Shown: positions 1-7,779 of the stretch, piece by piece
Position numbering within the stretch: position 1 is the first letter of the stretch
Layout of the letters: the number at the start of each line of letters is the position of its first letter
NCBI GenBank assembly: GCA_000482145.1
Contig: AUXH01000476.1
Coordinates: 1-15,029 of the forward strand
Origin: Strigomonas culicis
Lineage: Eukaryota; Euglenozoa; Kinetoplastea; Trypanosomatida; Trypanosomatidae
Reading direction: 5' to 3'
Length of the DNA stretch: 15,029 nt
The notes under the pieces: model-generated
What the model saw: the letters and a program-made list of their open reading frames with translations, nothing else
Databases searched by the model: none
What the model was told of the DNA's origin: nothing
Made by a program: the position numbers and the translations under genes

Positions 1-2331
1 GTGCACGTCGCCCTTGACGGTGGCCATGAGGATCTTCTTCGACTTGGCCTTGCCGCTGGCGCCCTTCTCCAGCGCCGCGCGCTCCGCCTCCATGTAGGGG
101 ACGAGCACCGCCACCGCCTTCTTCATCACGCGCGCCGACTTGATCACCTGCGGGAGGAACATCTTGCCGCTGCCGAAGAGATCGCCCACGAGGCCCATGC
201 CGCCCATCAGCGGCCCCTCGATGATCTCCAGCGGGCGGGTGTACTTCCCGCACGTCCGCGCCTCCTCCACGTCGGCGTCGATGAACTCGACAATGCCCTT
301 CACCAGCGCGTGCGACAGACGCTCCTCCACCGGGGCCTTGCGCCACTCGTCTACATGCTGCTTCTTCTCGACCTTGCCGCCGCCGGCGCTCTTCTCGGCC
401 TTCAGCTTCTCCGCGTAGGCAAGGATGGCCTCGGAGGCCTCCGGCGTCCGGTTAAAGATGGCGTCCTCCACGAGCCGCAGCAGGTCTGGGTCGATGTCGG
501 TGTAGACGGGAAGGGCGCCCGCGTTGACGATGGCCATGTCGATCGTATGGTCGGCAATCATGTGCTTCAGGAAGGCGGAGTGCATCGCCATGCGGATCGG
601 CTCGAGACCGCGGAAGGAGAAGCTGAGGTTGGACAGGCCGCCGCTGATCTTGGCGCGCGGGAGGTTCTCCTTGATCCACCTGGCGCCGTTCATGAAGTCG
701 ATCCCGTAGTTGTTGTGCTCCTCCATGCCGGTGCAAATGGTGAGGATGTTGGGGTCGAACACAATGTCCTCCGCGGGGAAGTGGTTGGCCACGAGCAGGT
801 CGTACGCACGCTTGCAGATGCGCACGCGGCTATCAAAGTCGGCGGCCTGGCCCTCCTCGTCGAAGGCCATGACGACCACGGCCGCGCCATAGCGCCGGAT
901 CAGCGCCGCCTGACGCAGGAACTCCGTTTCGCCCACCTTGAGCGAGATGGAGTTGACGAGCGGCTTGCCTTGCGTGCACTTGAGACCCGCCTCCACCACG
1001 TGGAACTTGGAGGAGTCGATCATGAGCGGCACGCGCGCGACCTCCGGGTCGGAGGCCAGCATGTTCAGGAAGCGCGTCATGGCGACCACGCCGTCGACGA
1101 GGCCGTCGTCCATGTTGACGTCGAGAATCATGGCGCCGTCCTCGACCTGCTTGCGGGCGACCGCGAGGCAGTCCTCCCACTTGCCCTCCTTCACCAGCCG
1201 CTTGAACTGCAGCGAGCCGCTCAGGTTGCAGCGCTCGCCCACGTTGCAGAAGCCAATGTGCTCCGTGAACTCGAGCGTCTCGAGGCCGCTGATGACCATC
1301 ACGTCGCGTTGGGTGCCTTTGGGGCGTGGCGACACGCCCTTGACGGCCTCGGCGATGGCGCGGATGTGGTCGGGGTTCGTGCCGCAGCAGCCCCCCACCA
1401 CGTTGAGCCACCCGTTCACAGCGAACTCCCTGATGTCGCTCGCCATGGCCTCCGGCGTCTCGTCGTAGCCCCCCATCGCGTTGGGCAGGCCGGCGTTGGG
1501 GTAGCACGAGATGTAGGTCTCGCTGAGCTGCGACAGACGCTCAATGTACGGCTTCATCTCGCGGCACCCGAGCGCGCAGTTCAGTCCGATAGAGATGATG
1601 TCGCCGTGGCGCATGGAGGAGTAGAAGGCGTCCACCGTCTGACCGCTGAGCGTGCGACCGGAAAGATCGGTAATGGTACCGCTGACCATGATGGGGACGC
1701 GCGTGTAGCCCTCGTCGTCGAAGAGGGTGTTGAGCGCGAAGAGGGCGGCTTTTGCGTTGAGGCAATCGAAAATGGTCTCAATAAGGAGCACATCGACGCC
1801 GCCGTCCAGCAGCGCCTTGGCCTGCTCCGTGTAGGCCGCGACGATCTCGTCGTAGGTGATGTTGCGGTAGTCGGGGCGCTCGACGGAGGGCGAGATGGAG
1901 GCCGTGCGGTTCAGCGGGCCCAGCCCGCCCGCCACGAAGATGCGGCGCCCGGTCTCCTGCGTGCCCCTGTCCGCCGCCTCACGACACAGCTGGGCGGACG
2001 CCAGATTCAACCGGCGCACAAGGTGCTGGGCCTCGTAGTCCGCCTGGCTGACCGCCTGCGCGTTGAAGGTGTTCGTCTCGATGATGTCGGCGCCGGCCAG
2101 AACGTACTGGTAGTGCACCTCGCGTACCTTGTCGGGCTGTGTCAGAGAGAGAAGGTCGTTGTTCCCCTTGAGGTCCTTGGGCCAGTTCTTGAACTCCTCT
2201 CCACGAAACTGCTCCTCCTCTAACTTGTACCGCTGCAGCATCGTACCCATGCCGCCATCGAGAACGAGAATGCGTTGCTGAAAGAGTGCCTCCAGCTCTT
2301 CGAACACTGGGCTTCGTCTCCCAGCTGCCAT
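1..2331 (-). CDS. metH: Cobalamin-dependent methionine synthase (partial, N-terminal 777 residues)
   Basis: The enzyme transfers a methyl group from 5-methyltetrahydrofolate to homocysteine through B12, giving methionine and tetrahydrofolate, normally in the cytosol. ATG at 2331 opens a frame running off the left edge. The homocysteine domain (about 1-340) has DGGMGT (25-30), ETNTF (85-89), and zinc ligands C252 in GLNC and C315/C316 in GGCCG, with the same 63-residue spacing as in E. coli MetH. The pterin domain follows from about 355 ([10 protein letters not shown], 364-373). The four-helix B12 cap (about 670-750) contains [16 protein letters not shown]. The last visible residues, GDVH, begin the DxHxxG cobalamin motif; His777, the expected cobalt ligand, is the final codon. 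The rest of the B12 domain and the SAM-binding activation domain lie outside the window. Third positions are strongly G/C-rich, suggesting high expression. Identification is secure. Confidence 0.96.
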   Translation of the reverse strand, partial: MAAGRRSPVFEELEALFQQRILVLDGGMGTMLQRYKLEEEQFRGEEFKNWPKDLKGNNDLLSLTQPDKVREVHYQYVLAGADIIETNTFNAQAVSQADYEAQHLVRRLNLASAQLCREAADRGTQETGRRIFVAGGLGPLNRTASISPSVERPDYRNITYDEIVAAYTEQAKALLDGGVDVLLIETIFDCLNAKAALFALNTLFDDEGYTRVPIMVSGTITDLSGRTLSGQTVDAFYSSMRHGDIISIGLNCALGCREMKPYIERLSQLSETYISCYPNAGLPNAMGGYDETPEAMASDIREFAVNGWLNVVGGCCGTNPDHIRAIAEAVKGVSPRPKGTQRDVMVISGLETLEFTEHIGFCNVGERCNLSGSLQFKRLVKEGKWEDCLAVARKQVEDGAMILDVNMDDGLVDGVVAMTRFLNMLASDPEVARVPLMIDSSKFHVVEAGLKCTQGKPLVNSISLKVGETEFLRQAALIRRYGAAVVVMAFDEEGQAADFDSRVRICKRAYDLLVANHFPAEDIVFDPNILTICTGMEEHNNYGIDFMNGARWIKENLPRAKISGGLSNLSFSFRGLEPIRMAMHSAFLKHMIADHTIDMAIVNAGALPVYTDIDPDLLRLVEDAIFNRTPEASEAILAYAEKLKAEKSAGGGKVEKKQHVDEWRKAPVEERLSHALVKGIVEFIDADVEEARTCGKYTRPLEIIEGPLMGGMGLVGDLFGSGKMFLPQVIKSARVMKKAVAVLVPYMEAERAALEKGASGKAKSKKILMATVKGDVH

Positions 2332-2953
2332 TTCTCCTTTCCGTCTTTTTTTTTTCTGAAAAGAGGAAAGAGATTTTTTTTTTCGTCAATTCAATTTAGA
2401 AATTGTCAATGAATGATACGTATATATACTTCTTGTATCGTAGAAGCTAATTAAATGAAATGAGTAAGCCGAGGAGAAATAAACAAATGAAAAGGAGTAA
2501 TGAATAAGAAGAAAAAAAAACTACTACTACTCCATATGCAAACATAATAGGAAGAAGGTAAGGCAAAGGGGGAGAAGAGAAAGTGACCAAACAGCCAGCA
2601 GAGCTGCATCGGCATATTGAAGGATGAAAGAAAAGAATTGACATACACATGCATCTTTTTTCTTTTTCTTTTTTGGAGACAACCATATACATGTACGTTC
2701 ATATTGATATCAAGAATTGAAAGTAAAAAAAAAACACGCGCTGTTTTTGCCTTCTACATGAAAAATACCCTTTTCACTTTTCTAGAAGAACGCATATAAA
2801 CTTTTAAGAGTCTCTAATAATTTCTTACCCAAAAAAAAAAAACAGAAAACAAACAAACGAACCAAAGAAAAAAAAAAGTGATAAAGCAAATGCACGAAAG
2901 CAAAAGAGCAAAACTGGCTTGTTAACGCTTACAATAGCACTCGTGAAGCTGTG
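2332..2953. other. AT-rich intergenic region
   Basis: Gap of 622 bases between methionine synthase and the glycoprotein gene. It holds homopolymer A/T runs and purine-rich plus-strand stretches, meaning pyrimidine-rich on the transcribed strand. It should contain the 3' UTR and polyadenylation region of the glycoprotein mRNA (right part) and the splice signal of methionine synthase (left part). Short open frames on both strands are low-complexity (runs of F, S, L, K) and look non-coding. No RNA gene seen. Confidence 0.6.
2356..2373 (-). promoter_or_regulatory. Predicted spliced-leader acceptor for methionine synthase
   Basis: On the minus strand a pyrimidine tract (TCTCTTTCCTCTTTT) is followed directly by CAG. 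This would give a 5' UTR of about 24 bases, which itself contains a run of ten A just after the acceptor. Predicted only from the tract-plus-first-AG rule of trypanosomatid trans-splicing. Confidence 0.6.
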
Positions 2954-4801
2954 CTACTCCTCCTCCATCTCGATGACAGCATCCTGGATAACATAGTGGT
3001 TGTCTTCCCGCACGTGGCTGCCGCCTGTCGTGTTGGGGACAGGGAGACCGGCTGACTCCAGGTCATACATGTCGTACATGTCGTCCACCTCCTCCTCATC
3101 CAAATTGAAGTTCCCAAGGTACTCTCTCCGCTCCTTAAAGCGCATAAATAAAAAGGCACCAGCGCCACCGAGAACAAGCAGCAAAACGGCATACAGAAAC
3201 GTTCGGAACACCGATCGCGAGTGCTTGTCCTCCTCGAAGGTGAACACAGACTTCATGCCCTTCACGGATATAATGCCTAGTTTCGACAGCTCTGGCGAGG
3301 ATTGCTTATACAGGTACCGCAGGTAGCTGTACCGCTCCTCAGTGTTGCACAAGACGGTGTCGGTGTCATTGCAGTGTATCGTGATGTAGACGACGGCTCG
3401 GTGTTCACTGTTTTGTGTGGCGGAGCCTATCACCAGAGCGGAGGGAGGGATACACAGCAGCTTTGCCAAAGAGGGAACAAAGTCCCCGGGGGTGGATTCG
3501 CCCCGCAGCGTCAGACGGACGGACTTGTACGTCTTGCGCTTTGAGGGCGGCGCCGTCGGGCAGGCCTGGCCGTCCTCCGAGTCGTGAGGGACTGGTTCGT
3601 CTGGGGCAATCGTGGTGTTCTGCGTGCTCCCTGGCCCGACGTCTGTGATGTACGGCACTGCCGTCCAGTGGGACGTCGCGCGCCTGTAGCACACCTTATA
3701 GGCGCCCGGTACACGCACCGTAAAGGACCACAGTGTGTACGTTGTGTTGGGTCCATAGTCGTCCGCCGGCCCCAGGTCCGTTGCTTCCGGCACACCGCCG
3801 GCGGGTGTGCCGGTGTGGCAACTGTCCGTCTCCTTCACCAGCTTCGCGCGGTCCCCATTCGGGCGTGTGTCCAGGTCATGGCCGTGAAACTTGGCGACGA
3901 GCGGGACGTTGTCGTACACATGGCCATCCTTGTCCATCCCAGAAATGAACTCATAATACGCCGGGTTGCCACCAAAGACCGTCACTGCTGCCACTTCCAC
4001 TGCCGTCATGTTGTTGTTTTTGCTATAGCACATGATGTACGTGCCTGTGTGGTGAGCCTGGAACTTGTAGGAGAAGGCCTGATACAGCTCCTTATCACCG
4101 TACAGAGTGGCCGTTGCCGGCGGGGCTGTGTTAAGGTTCAGGGTGTGTAAGGGCGTGTCGTAGCCGCACCGTTGTGATATGTTCACCATCGTCACGATGG
4201 CCCCGCTCGCCTGCTCGATGTGCTGCTTGTCCGCGTAGCGAAGTATAAAGTAGGTGTCTGTGAGTTCCTCCGTGGTGATGGTGCGCGGATACGTTGCCAC
4301 GAGAACCGGCGCACTGAGCAAATCATCGGAGTTCTTTGTTTGTCTGCCCATCAATTTGTGGATCTCCCGGACCTGCAGCTCGCACCGGGGATTGCTGGCG
4401 AGATTCGTGAACACGATCGAGATGGAACTCAAACTCGGCAAGTAGATGGCCAGAATATCAAGGGAACCGCCCATGTAGTCCCGGATGTCGTAGTCTTGCT
4501 CCACCATCTGGCCCTTGGAGTCTCTGTAGGAAGCGCGGAGAGCCAGCCGAAACTCGTAGTCCGTCTGGTGTTGAACCGCACAGTAGTCCTTGGACCCCTC
4601 GGCATGAACGCTTACCACCTCGTACGCGAAGCAGGTCAGGTACACCGTGCTCACATACTGTGTGAAGCTGACGACAGTCGTGGACGCACCGGCTTTTGCT
4701 TGAGCCTGGTTCTCCGTACTGCTACAGGCTGGGTATAGATTGTTGGCTGTGGCGACGCTCAACACCAGCAACACTGTCGATACCAAAAGAAGATATTTCA
4801 T
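2954..4801 (-). CDS. Putative type I membrane glycoprotein with tandem Cys / GxYxxCY modules
   Basis: Not recognised as a named family. The start is ATG at 4801 (615 residues); the frame is open further upstream but only from a TTG. Residues 1-19 form a signal peptide, likely cleaved after VATA. The extracellular part contains C26, C57, C74 and C140 in an N-terminal region, then two similar units: C212...G253-T-Y-I-M-C-Y259 followed by TAVEVAAVTVFG, and C328...G366-A-Y-K-V-C-Y372 followed by TAVPYITDVG. N-x-S/T sites occur at N207, N264, N352, N395 and N478. A compact region (about 425-515) with three Cys precedes one transmembrane helix (about 533-553). The 62-residue cytosolic tail is acidic and Tyr-rich (DDMYDMYDLE), ending EMEEE, with no clear YxxPhi or dileucine signal. 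Inference: a surface or endomembrane glycoprotein, with the modules probably beta-sandwiches. The ligand is unknown. Confidence 0.85.
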   Translation of the reverse strand: MKYLLLVSTVLLVLSVATANNLYPACSSTENQAQAKAGASTTVVSFTQYVSTVYLTCFAYEVVSVHAEGSKDYCAVQHQTDYEFRLALRASYRDSKGQMVEQDYDIRDYMGGSLDILAIYLPSLSSISIVFTNLASNPRCELQVREIHKLMGRQTKNSDDLLSAPVLVATYPRTITTEELTDTYFILRYADKQHIEQASGAIVTMVNISQRCGYDTPLHTLNLNTAPPATATLYGDKELYQAFSYKFQAHHTGTYIMCYSKNNNMTAVEVAAVTVFGGNPAYYEFISGMDKDGHVYDNVPLVAKFHGHDLDTRPNGDRAKLVKETDSCHTGTPAGGVPEATDLGPADDYGPNTTYTLWSFTVRVPGAYKVCYRRATSHWTAVPYITDVGPGSTQNTTIAPDEPVPHDSEDGQACPTAPPSKRKTYKSVRLTLRGESTPGDFVPSLAKLLCIPPSALVIGSATQNSEHRAVVYITIHCNDTDTVLCNTEERYSYLRYLYKQSSPELSKLGIISVKGMKSVFTFEEDKHSRSVFRTFLYAVLLLVLGGAGAFLFMRFKERREYLGNFNLDEEEVDDMYDMYDLESAGLPVPNTTGGSHVREDNHYVIQDAVIEMEEE

Positions 4802-5232
4802 TTTTTTTTCACTTTGCAAAAGAAGCAATACCAATAATAATAGTAAATGTGCCGCTTATAATGCACACCGCGAGTAGAGTCTTTTTTTTTTTTAACCCAA
4901 ATCTAAAAAAAAAAAGGTATTAAAACAATAGAATGAAAAGAAGAGAAAGAGAGAGGATAGAGGATGTGCGATTTGGTAAATGATATTAAATGACGGATGG
5001 AAGCTAAACCGCGCCATCAAAACGAAAGTGACATTTAAATCCATTTCTTTCCAACATCCCAGTACAAGCTGCTATACATAGATGGAAATGTAAATAGTAA
5101 GCGCATTGAAAACAAAAGAGGAGCGCTTTCATTTGCTCTTTTCGCTCTCATTCAATCGACCTCCATCATAAACAATCAAATAACAAGAATTACAACTATA
5201 CTCGCCTTTTCCTTCATAAAAAACAACCATTC
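4802..5232. other. AT-rich intergenic region
   Basis: About 430 bases with no credible gene. The left part is the leader and splice signal of the glycoprotein gene, including homopolymer runs at 4882-4893 (T) and 4905-4915 (A). The right part should be the 3' UTR of the next upstream gene. Confidence 0.6.
4903..4963 (-). promoter_or_regulatory. Predicted spliced-leader acceptor for the glycoprotein gene
   Basis: The minus strand has a pyrimidine-rich stretch (4923-4963) and a T11 run ending in AG at 4904-4903. The predicted 5' UTR is about 100 bases, contains no upstream ATG, and carries eight A immediately before the start codon. This supports ATG 4801 over the upstream TTG. Confidence 0.55.
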
Positions 5233-5826
5233 TCACTTCTTACCGGCCTTTGCTGGCTCCTCTGCACCAGTGCCAGCACCGCCGGTGCGTCTGGAGCTAC
5301 CACGTTCCTTGTGAAAAAGATCGACCGTCTTGATATTCAGCATGCTCATGCGCCACGCGACGCGGCCCAGCTTCGCTTTTACTTGGTTATCCAGGATTTG
5401 CCTTTGCCAAGGAGATTCGAAGGCGTCTTTAGTTTCTCGGTCAAAAAGCTCTTCCGTGTACCACTGCTGTGCCGCAATTTTGTTCTCATATATTCCCGGA
5501 TACGTCCACTCCGGTCCTATGACGGGGTCGGCTTGCTCTTTGAACAAGGAGATGGGCACCGACATGCCCTCCTTGCCATATGTGTACATATTCTCCGGCA
5601 CGTCCTTGATTTCAACCATTTTTTTATGCTCCTGTCGTCCATGATAGGCTCTCGCGAACTTTCTCCGCTCGCGATCTAGTTCCATCTTTGTTGGTGCCGT
5701 ATCGTAGGGCAGATACACCTGCTTGTACGCCGGCAGATCACCAGGCTTTCCGCTGCGCTTGAGGAGGAAACCAGACGAGCGAAAGAGGCCGCTGTCCGTG
5801 CGGCAGTGAACACGTGAACACTTCAT
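5233..5826 (-). CDS. Conserved-looking basic protein, possibly mitochondrial
   Basis: Not recognised. ATG at 5826 gives 197 residues; the frame extends two codons further to a GTG, an unlikely start in this lineage. The first 25 residues are basic and poor in acids (R4, R7, K22, R23 among others), compatible with a mitochondrial targeting peptide. The middle is charged and rich in aromatic residues, with a patch GPEWTYPGIYENKIAAQQWY and a basic helix-like segment NQVKAKLGRVAWRMSMLN. The C-terminus is a low-complexity Gly/Ala/Lys tail. There are no transmembrane segments. Size, charge and absence of catalytic motifs would suit a kinetoplastid-specific subunit of a mitochondrial ribosome or respiratory complex, but that is inference only. 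Its position beside cytochrome c1 carries little functional weight in a trypanosomatid transcription unit. Balanced codon use and good splice signals support a real gene. Confidence 0.8.
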   Translation of the reverse strand: MKCSRVHCRTDSGLFRSSGFLLKRSGKPGDLPAYKQVYLPYDTAPTKMELDRERRKFARAYHGRQEHKKMVEIKDVPENMYTYGKEGMSVPISLFKEQADPVIGPEWTYPGIYENKIAAQQWYTEELFDRETKDAFESPWQRQILDNQVKAKLGRVAWRMSMLNIKTVDLFHKERGSSRRTGGAGTGAEEPAKAGKK

Positions 5827-5845
5827 CTTCACAAACTGTCACCCT

Positions 5846-5863
5846 TGCTGCTGCTGCTGCTGC
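5846..5863 (-). repeat. (CAG)n trinucleotide repeat at a splice acceptor
   Basis: Six TGC units on the plus strand read as a CAG/GCA repeat on the transcribed strand, 20 bases before the ATG at 5826. Together with A5864 they supply six AG dinucleotides at three-base spacing directly downstream of the polypyrimidine tract. Confidence 0.9.
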
Positions 5864-5942
5864 TCGTTGATGTAATGTATGTAGAAAAGGAAAGCCAAAA
5901 AACAAAATAAAACAGAAAGAAAGAGAGGAAGGGGAGAGAGAA
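5863..5942 (-). promoter_or_regulatory. Predicted spliced-leader acceptor for the 197-residue protein gene
   Basis: The minus strand carries a long pyrimidine-rich tract (about 5886-5942, e.g. CTCTCTCCCCTTCCTCTC). No AG follows until 5864-5863, at the edge of the CAG repeat. The predicted 5' UTR is about 36 bases. Several AGs inside the repeat could also be used. Confidence 0.6.
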
Positions 5943-6377
5943 TAACAGATAAATCCAAGAAAAAAAATGAGTGTATACACTTTGTGTGGCTACTATACTA
6001 AGAGTAAAAACAGAGTATGTGTAATAATAAACGGAACTCACTGTGGTCCATTTGTAATCGCTTTTTTTTTTTAAGATTATAAGTAATCATTACTACGGGT
6101 AAAAACGGGGGTTCCTAATAATTTCCCTTGTGCTAGTAGAAAAAAGAAAATGAAACAAGAAATAAAAAACGAAATAATGATAATAAGTTAATATGTTAGG
6201 TAATTACCTATACTTCTTCTTTACACAGATTCTCTCTTCTCATCGAGATGCTTGCTACACTAATTAAAGAAAAGAAGTAAAAAAAAATATGATAAAAAAG
6301 AAAAGAGAAGGTCAAAAGAATACGAGTTTTTTTTGATCACACACAGCGCTTCTCGCCTCTTACGGACACCTCACTCT

Positions 6378-7154
6378 TCACCACGCCTTCTTCCAGTAGC
6401 GGAAGGTGGTGCGGCCGTAGATGCGCCAGTTCGTGTTCTTCTGCCCGTAGTGGAAGAGGATGCAGTTTACAAGTCCAATCGTCGTGATAACCTTCCAGAA
6501 GGCGACGCGGCGGTCATCGTACTCGGATTCGGCGGACCAGCGGAGGAAGTTGACGACGTCCTTTGCCATCTGGCTGATTGTGGCGGGGGTGCCGTCCTCG
6601 TAGTCCACGAGACCGTCCGAGAGCGGCGGGGGCATGGAGAGGACGCAGCCCTTGAAGTAGGGGTTCCAGAACTGGCCGGGCTTCACCTCCGGGGCGAAGG
6701 GCGGGACCTCCAGCAGCTCGCCGTTGCCCCAGTTGTAGCCGGTGATGAGCGAGAAGACGTAGTCCGGGCCTCCCTCCTTGCCGAAGACGGCGTGCTGCAG
6801 ATCCGGGGGCTCCGCGCCGTTGTTGGCGAACTGCGCCGCACGCTGGTTGGGGTAGGGCATGGGCAGCGTGTCCGTGGGCTTGCCGGGGCGAGGGTTGAGG
6901 TTGCCCTCCGAGTCCGGCTCGCTCTCGATGACCTCGTACTGCGCGGCGAGCTGCTTGATCTCCTCACGGGTCATGAAGCCCTGGAAGTGCGTGAAGGTCA
7001 TGCGACCGAGGGAGTGGCACGGCGCAAAAACTTCGGTGTAGATCTGGCGGCCGCGGCGGACGGAGGGCCAGTCTAAGCTGTGCCAGATCTCGAAGCGATC
7101 ATTGTGGTTCCAGTACCAATCGCGGTGAATGGGATGTGCCTTCTTACCCGCCAT
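6378..7154 (-). CDS. CYC1: Cytochrome c1, haem protein of respiratory complex III
   Basis: It carries electrons from the Rieske protein to cytochrome c in the mitochondrial inner membrane. ATG at 7154 gives 258 residues. The haem site is V42-F-A-P-C46-H47: the first Cys of the usual CxxCH is Phe, so haem can be held by only one thioether bond, with H47 as axial ligand. This single-Cys site is known from Euglenozoa. M174 in SMPPPL is the expected second axial ligand. Other family signatures are PNQRAAQFANNGAEPPDL (102-119), PDYVFSLITGY (130-140), FWNPYFKG (162-169) and the MAKDVVNFLRW segment (196-206) leading to the single C-terminal anchor (about 217-236). The N-terminus has no cleavable-looking presequence, as reported for kinetoplastid c1. 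Codons are strongly G/C-ending, as expected for an abundant protein. Confidence 0.97.
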   Translation of the reverse strand: MAGKKAHPIHRDWYWNHNDRFEIWHSLDWPSVRRGRQIYTEVFAPCHSLGRMTFTHFQGFMTREEIKQLAAQYEVIESEPDSEGNLNPRPGKPTDTLPMPYPNQRAAQFANNGAEPPDLQHAVFGKEGGPDYVFSLITGYNWGNGELLEVPPFAPEVKPGQFWNPYFKGCVLSMPPPLSDGLVDYEDGTPATISQMAKDVVNFLRWSAESEYDDRRVAFWKVITTIGLVNCILFHYGQKNTNWRIYGRTTFRYWKKAW

Positions 7155-7203
7155 TTTTTAAGACTCGATTAGATTTCTACTATTGTATACTAATTATTCT
7201 CTT

Positions 7204-7232
7204 CTGCGTGCGAACAACGAAAAAAAAAAAAA
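7204..7232 (-). promoter_or_regulatory. Predicted spliced-leader acceptor for cytochrome c1
   Basis: A T13 run on the minus strand (7220-7232) is followed by the first AG at 7205-7204 (CGCACGCAG). The predicted 5' UTR is about 49 bases. Confidence 0.55.
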
Positions 7233-7527
7233 GTAATAAATGCACACCGATAATGTGCGCAATAAAAGAGTGAGCGGAGGCGTGGAAGAGAAGAGGGAAA
7301 CTGTACACAAACCCATATGCACCGAATCAGTTGTTACAGCGTTTGACGGAGAAAGTACACTTCGTTCGTATAATAAAACACAAAAGCACCACAAAAGACG
7401 AATCTCACATAACATACAGTTAATTTCATCCATACTGGCAGACGACAACAAAAACGGCAATTATAACAATAAAAATGCAATTCGGTAACAAAAAAAAATG
7501 ACAGTAGCACCAACCACACAGAAAAAC

Positions 7528-7545
7528 AATAATAATAATAATAAT
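7528..7545. repeat. (AAT)6 microsatellite
   Basis: Six tandem AAT units plus a partial one, in the presumed 3' UTR region of the AP-2 alpha transcript. A simple repeat with no evident function. Confidence 0.9.
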
Positions 7546-7779
7546 AACGTTCTAACAAATGCCAGGCAATAACTAATGATGAAGTTGTTAAACTCAACAA
7601 CATTAACTAGAATTTGGCAACAAAACAACACGCATACCGGAAACGCACAAGGAAGAAGAAAAGCAAAAAGTGTATAAGTCCGTTTACTTCTTTTTCTCTG
7701 AGCTCCCCCTCTCTTTCTCTCTGTGCTCAAATTAAGAAAGACGATAATAGTAGAGGACACAAAACGACGGCGTGCACAG

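Larger units (their letters stand above)
5827..6377. other. AT-rich intergenic region
   Basis: About 550 bases. The left part holds the leader, CAG repeat and splice tract described separately. The rest (about 5945-6377) is AT-rich with A/T runs and should contain the 3' UTR of cytochrome c1. No coding frame of normal composition and no RNA gene seen. Confidence 0.6.
7155..7779. other. AT-rich intergenic region
   Basis: Gap of 625 bases between cytochrome c1 and AP-2 alpha. It includes the c1 splice signal at the left, a trinucleotide repeat near 7528, and AT-rich sequence that should hold the AP-2 alpha 3' UTR. Open frames here are low-complexity and lack family features. Confidence 0.6.

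Noticed and set aside
1..2223. A 740-codon open frame on the plus strand across the whole left gene
   Set aside because: It is the antisense of methionine synthase. Its translation is low-complexity (rich in H, R, L, V, A, D), begins with GTG at the edge, and matches no family; very G/C-rich codons on the other strand leave few stops.
2957..3140. YxxPhi or acidic dileucine sorting signal in the glycoprotein tail, which would link it to AP-2
   Set aside because: The tail has tyrosines (YLGN, YDMY, YDLE, YVIQ), but none has a bulky hydrophobic residue in the correct place, and there is no [DE]xxxL[LI].
4802..4834. Eleven-residue extension of the glycoprotein
   Set aside because: It would start at TTG. 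ATG 4801 is followed directly by a good signal peptide and preceded by an in-frame leader with a plausible splice site.
6333..7076. A 247-codon open frame on the plus strand over cytochrome c1
   Set aside because: Antisense shadow of the G/C-rich cytochrome c1 gene, with biased composition and no family features.
7240..7760. Several 60-99-codon open frames on both strands in the gap between cytochrome c1 and AP-2 alpha
   Set aside because: Composition is low-complexity and follows the AT-rich, pyrimidine-rich base content; no conserved-looking motif and no fit to the one-strand gene layout.
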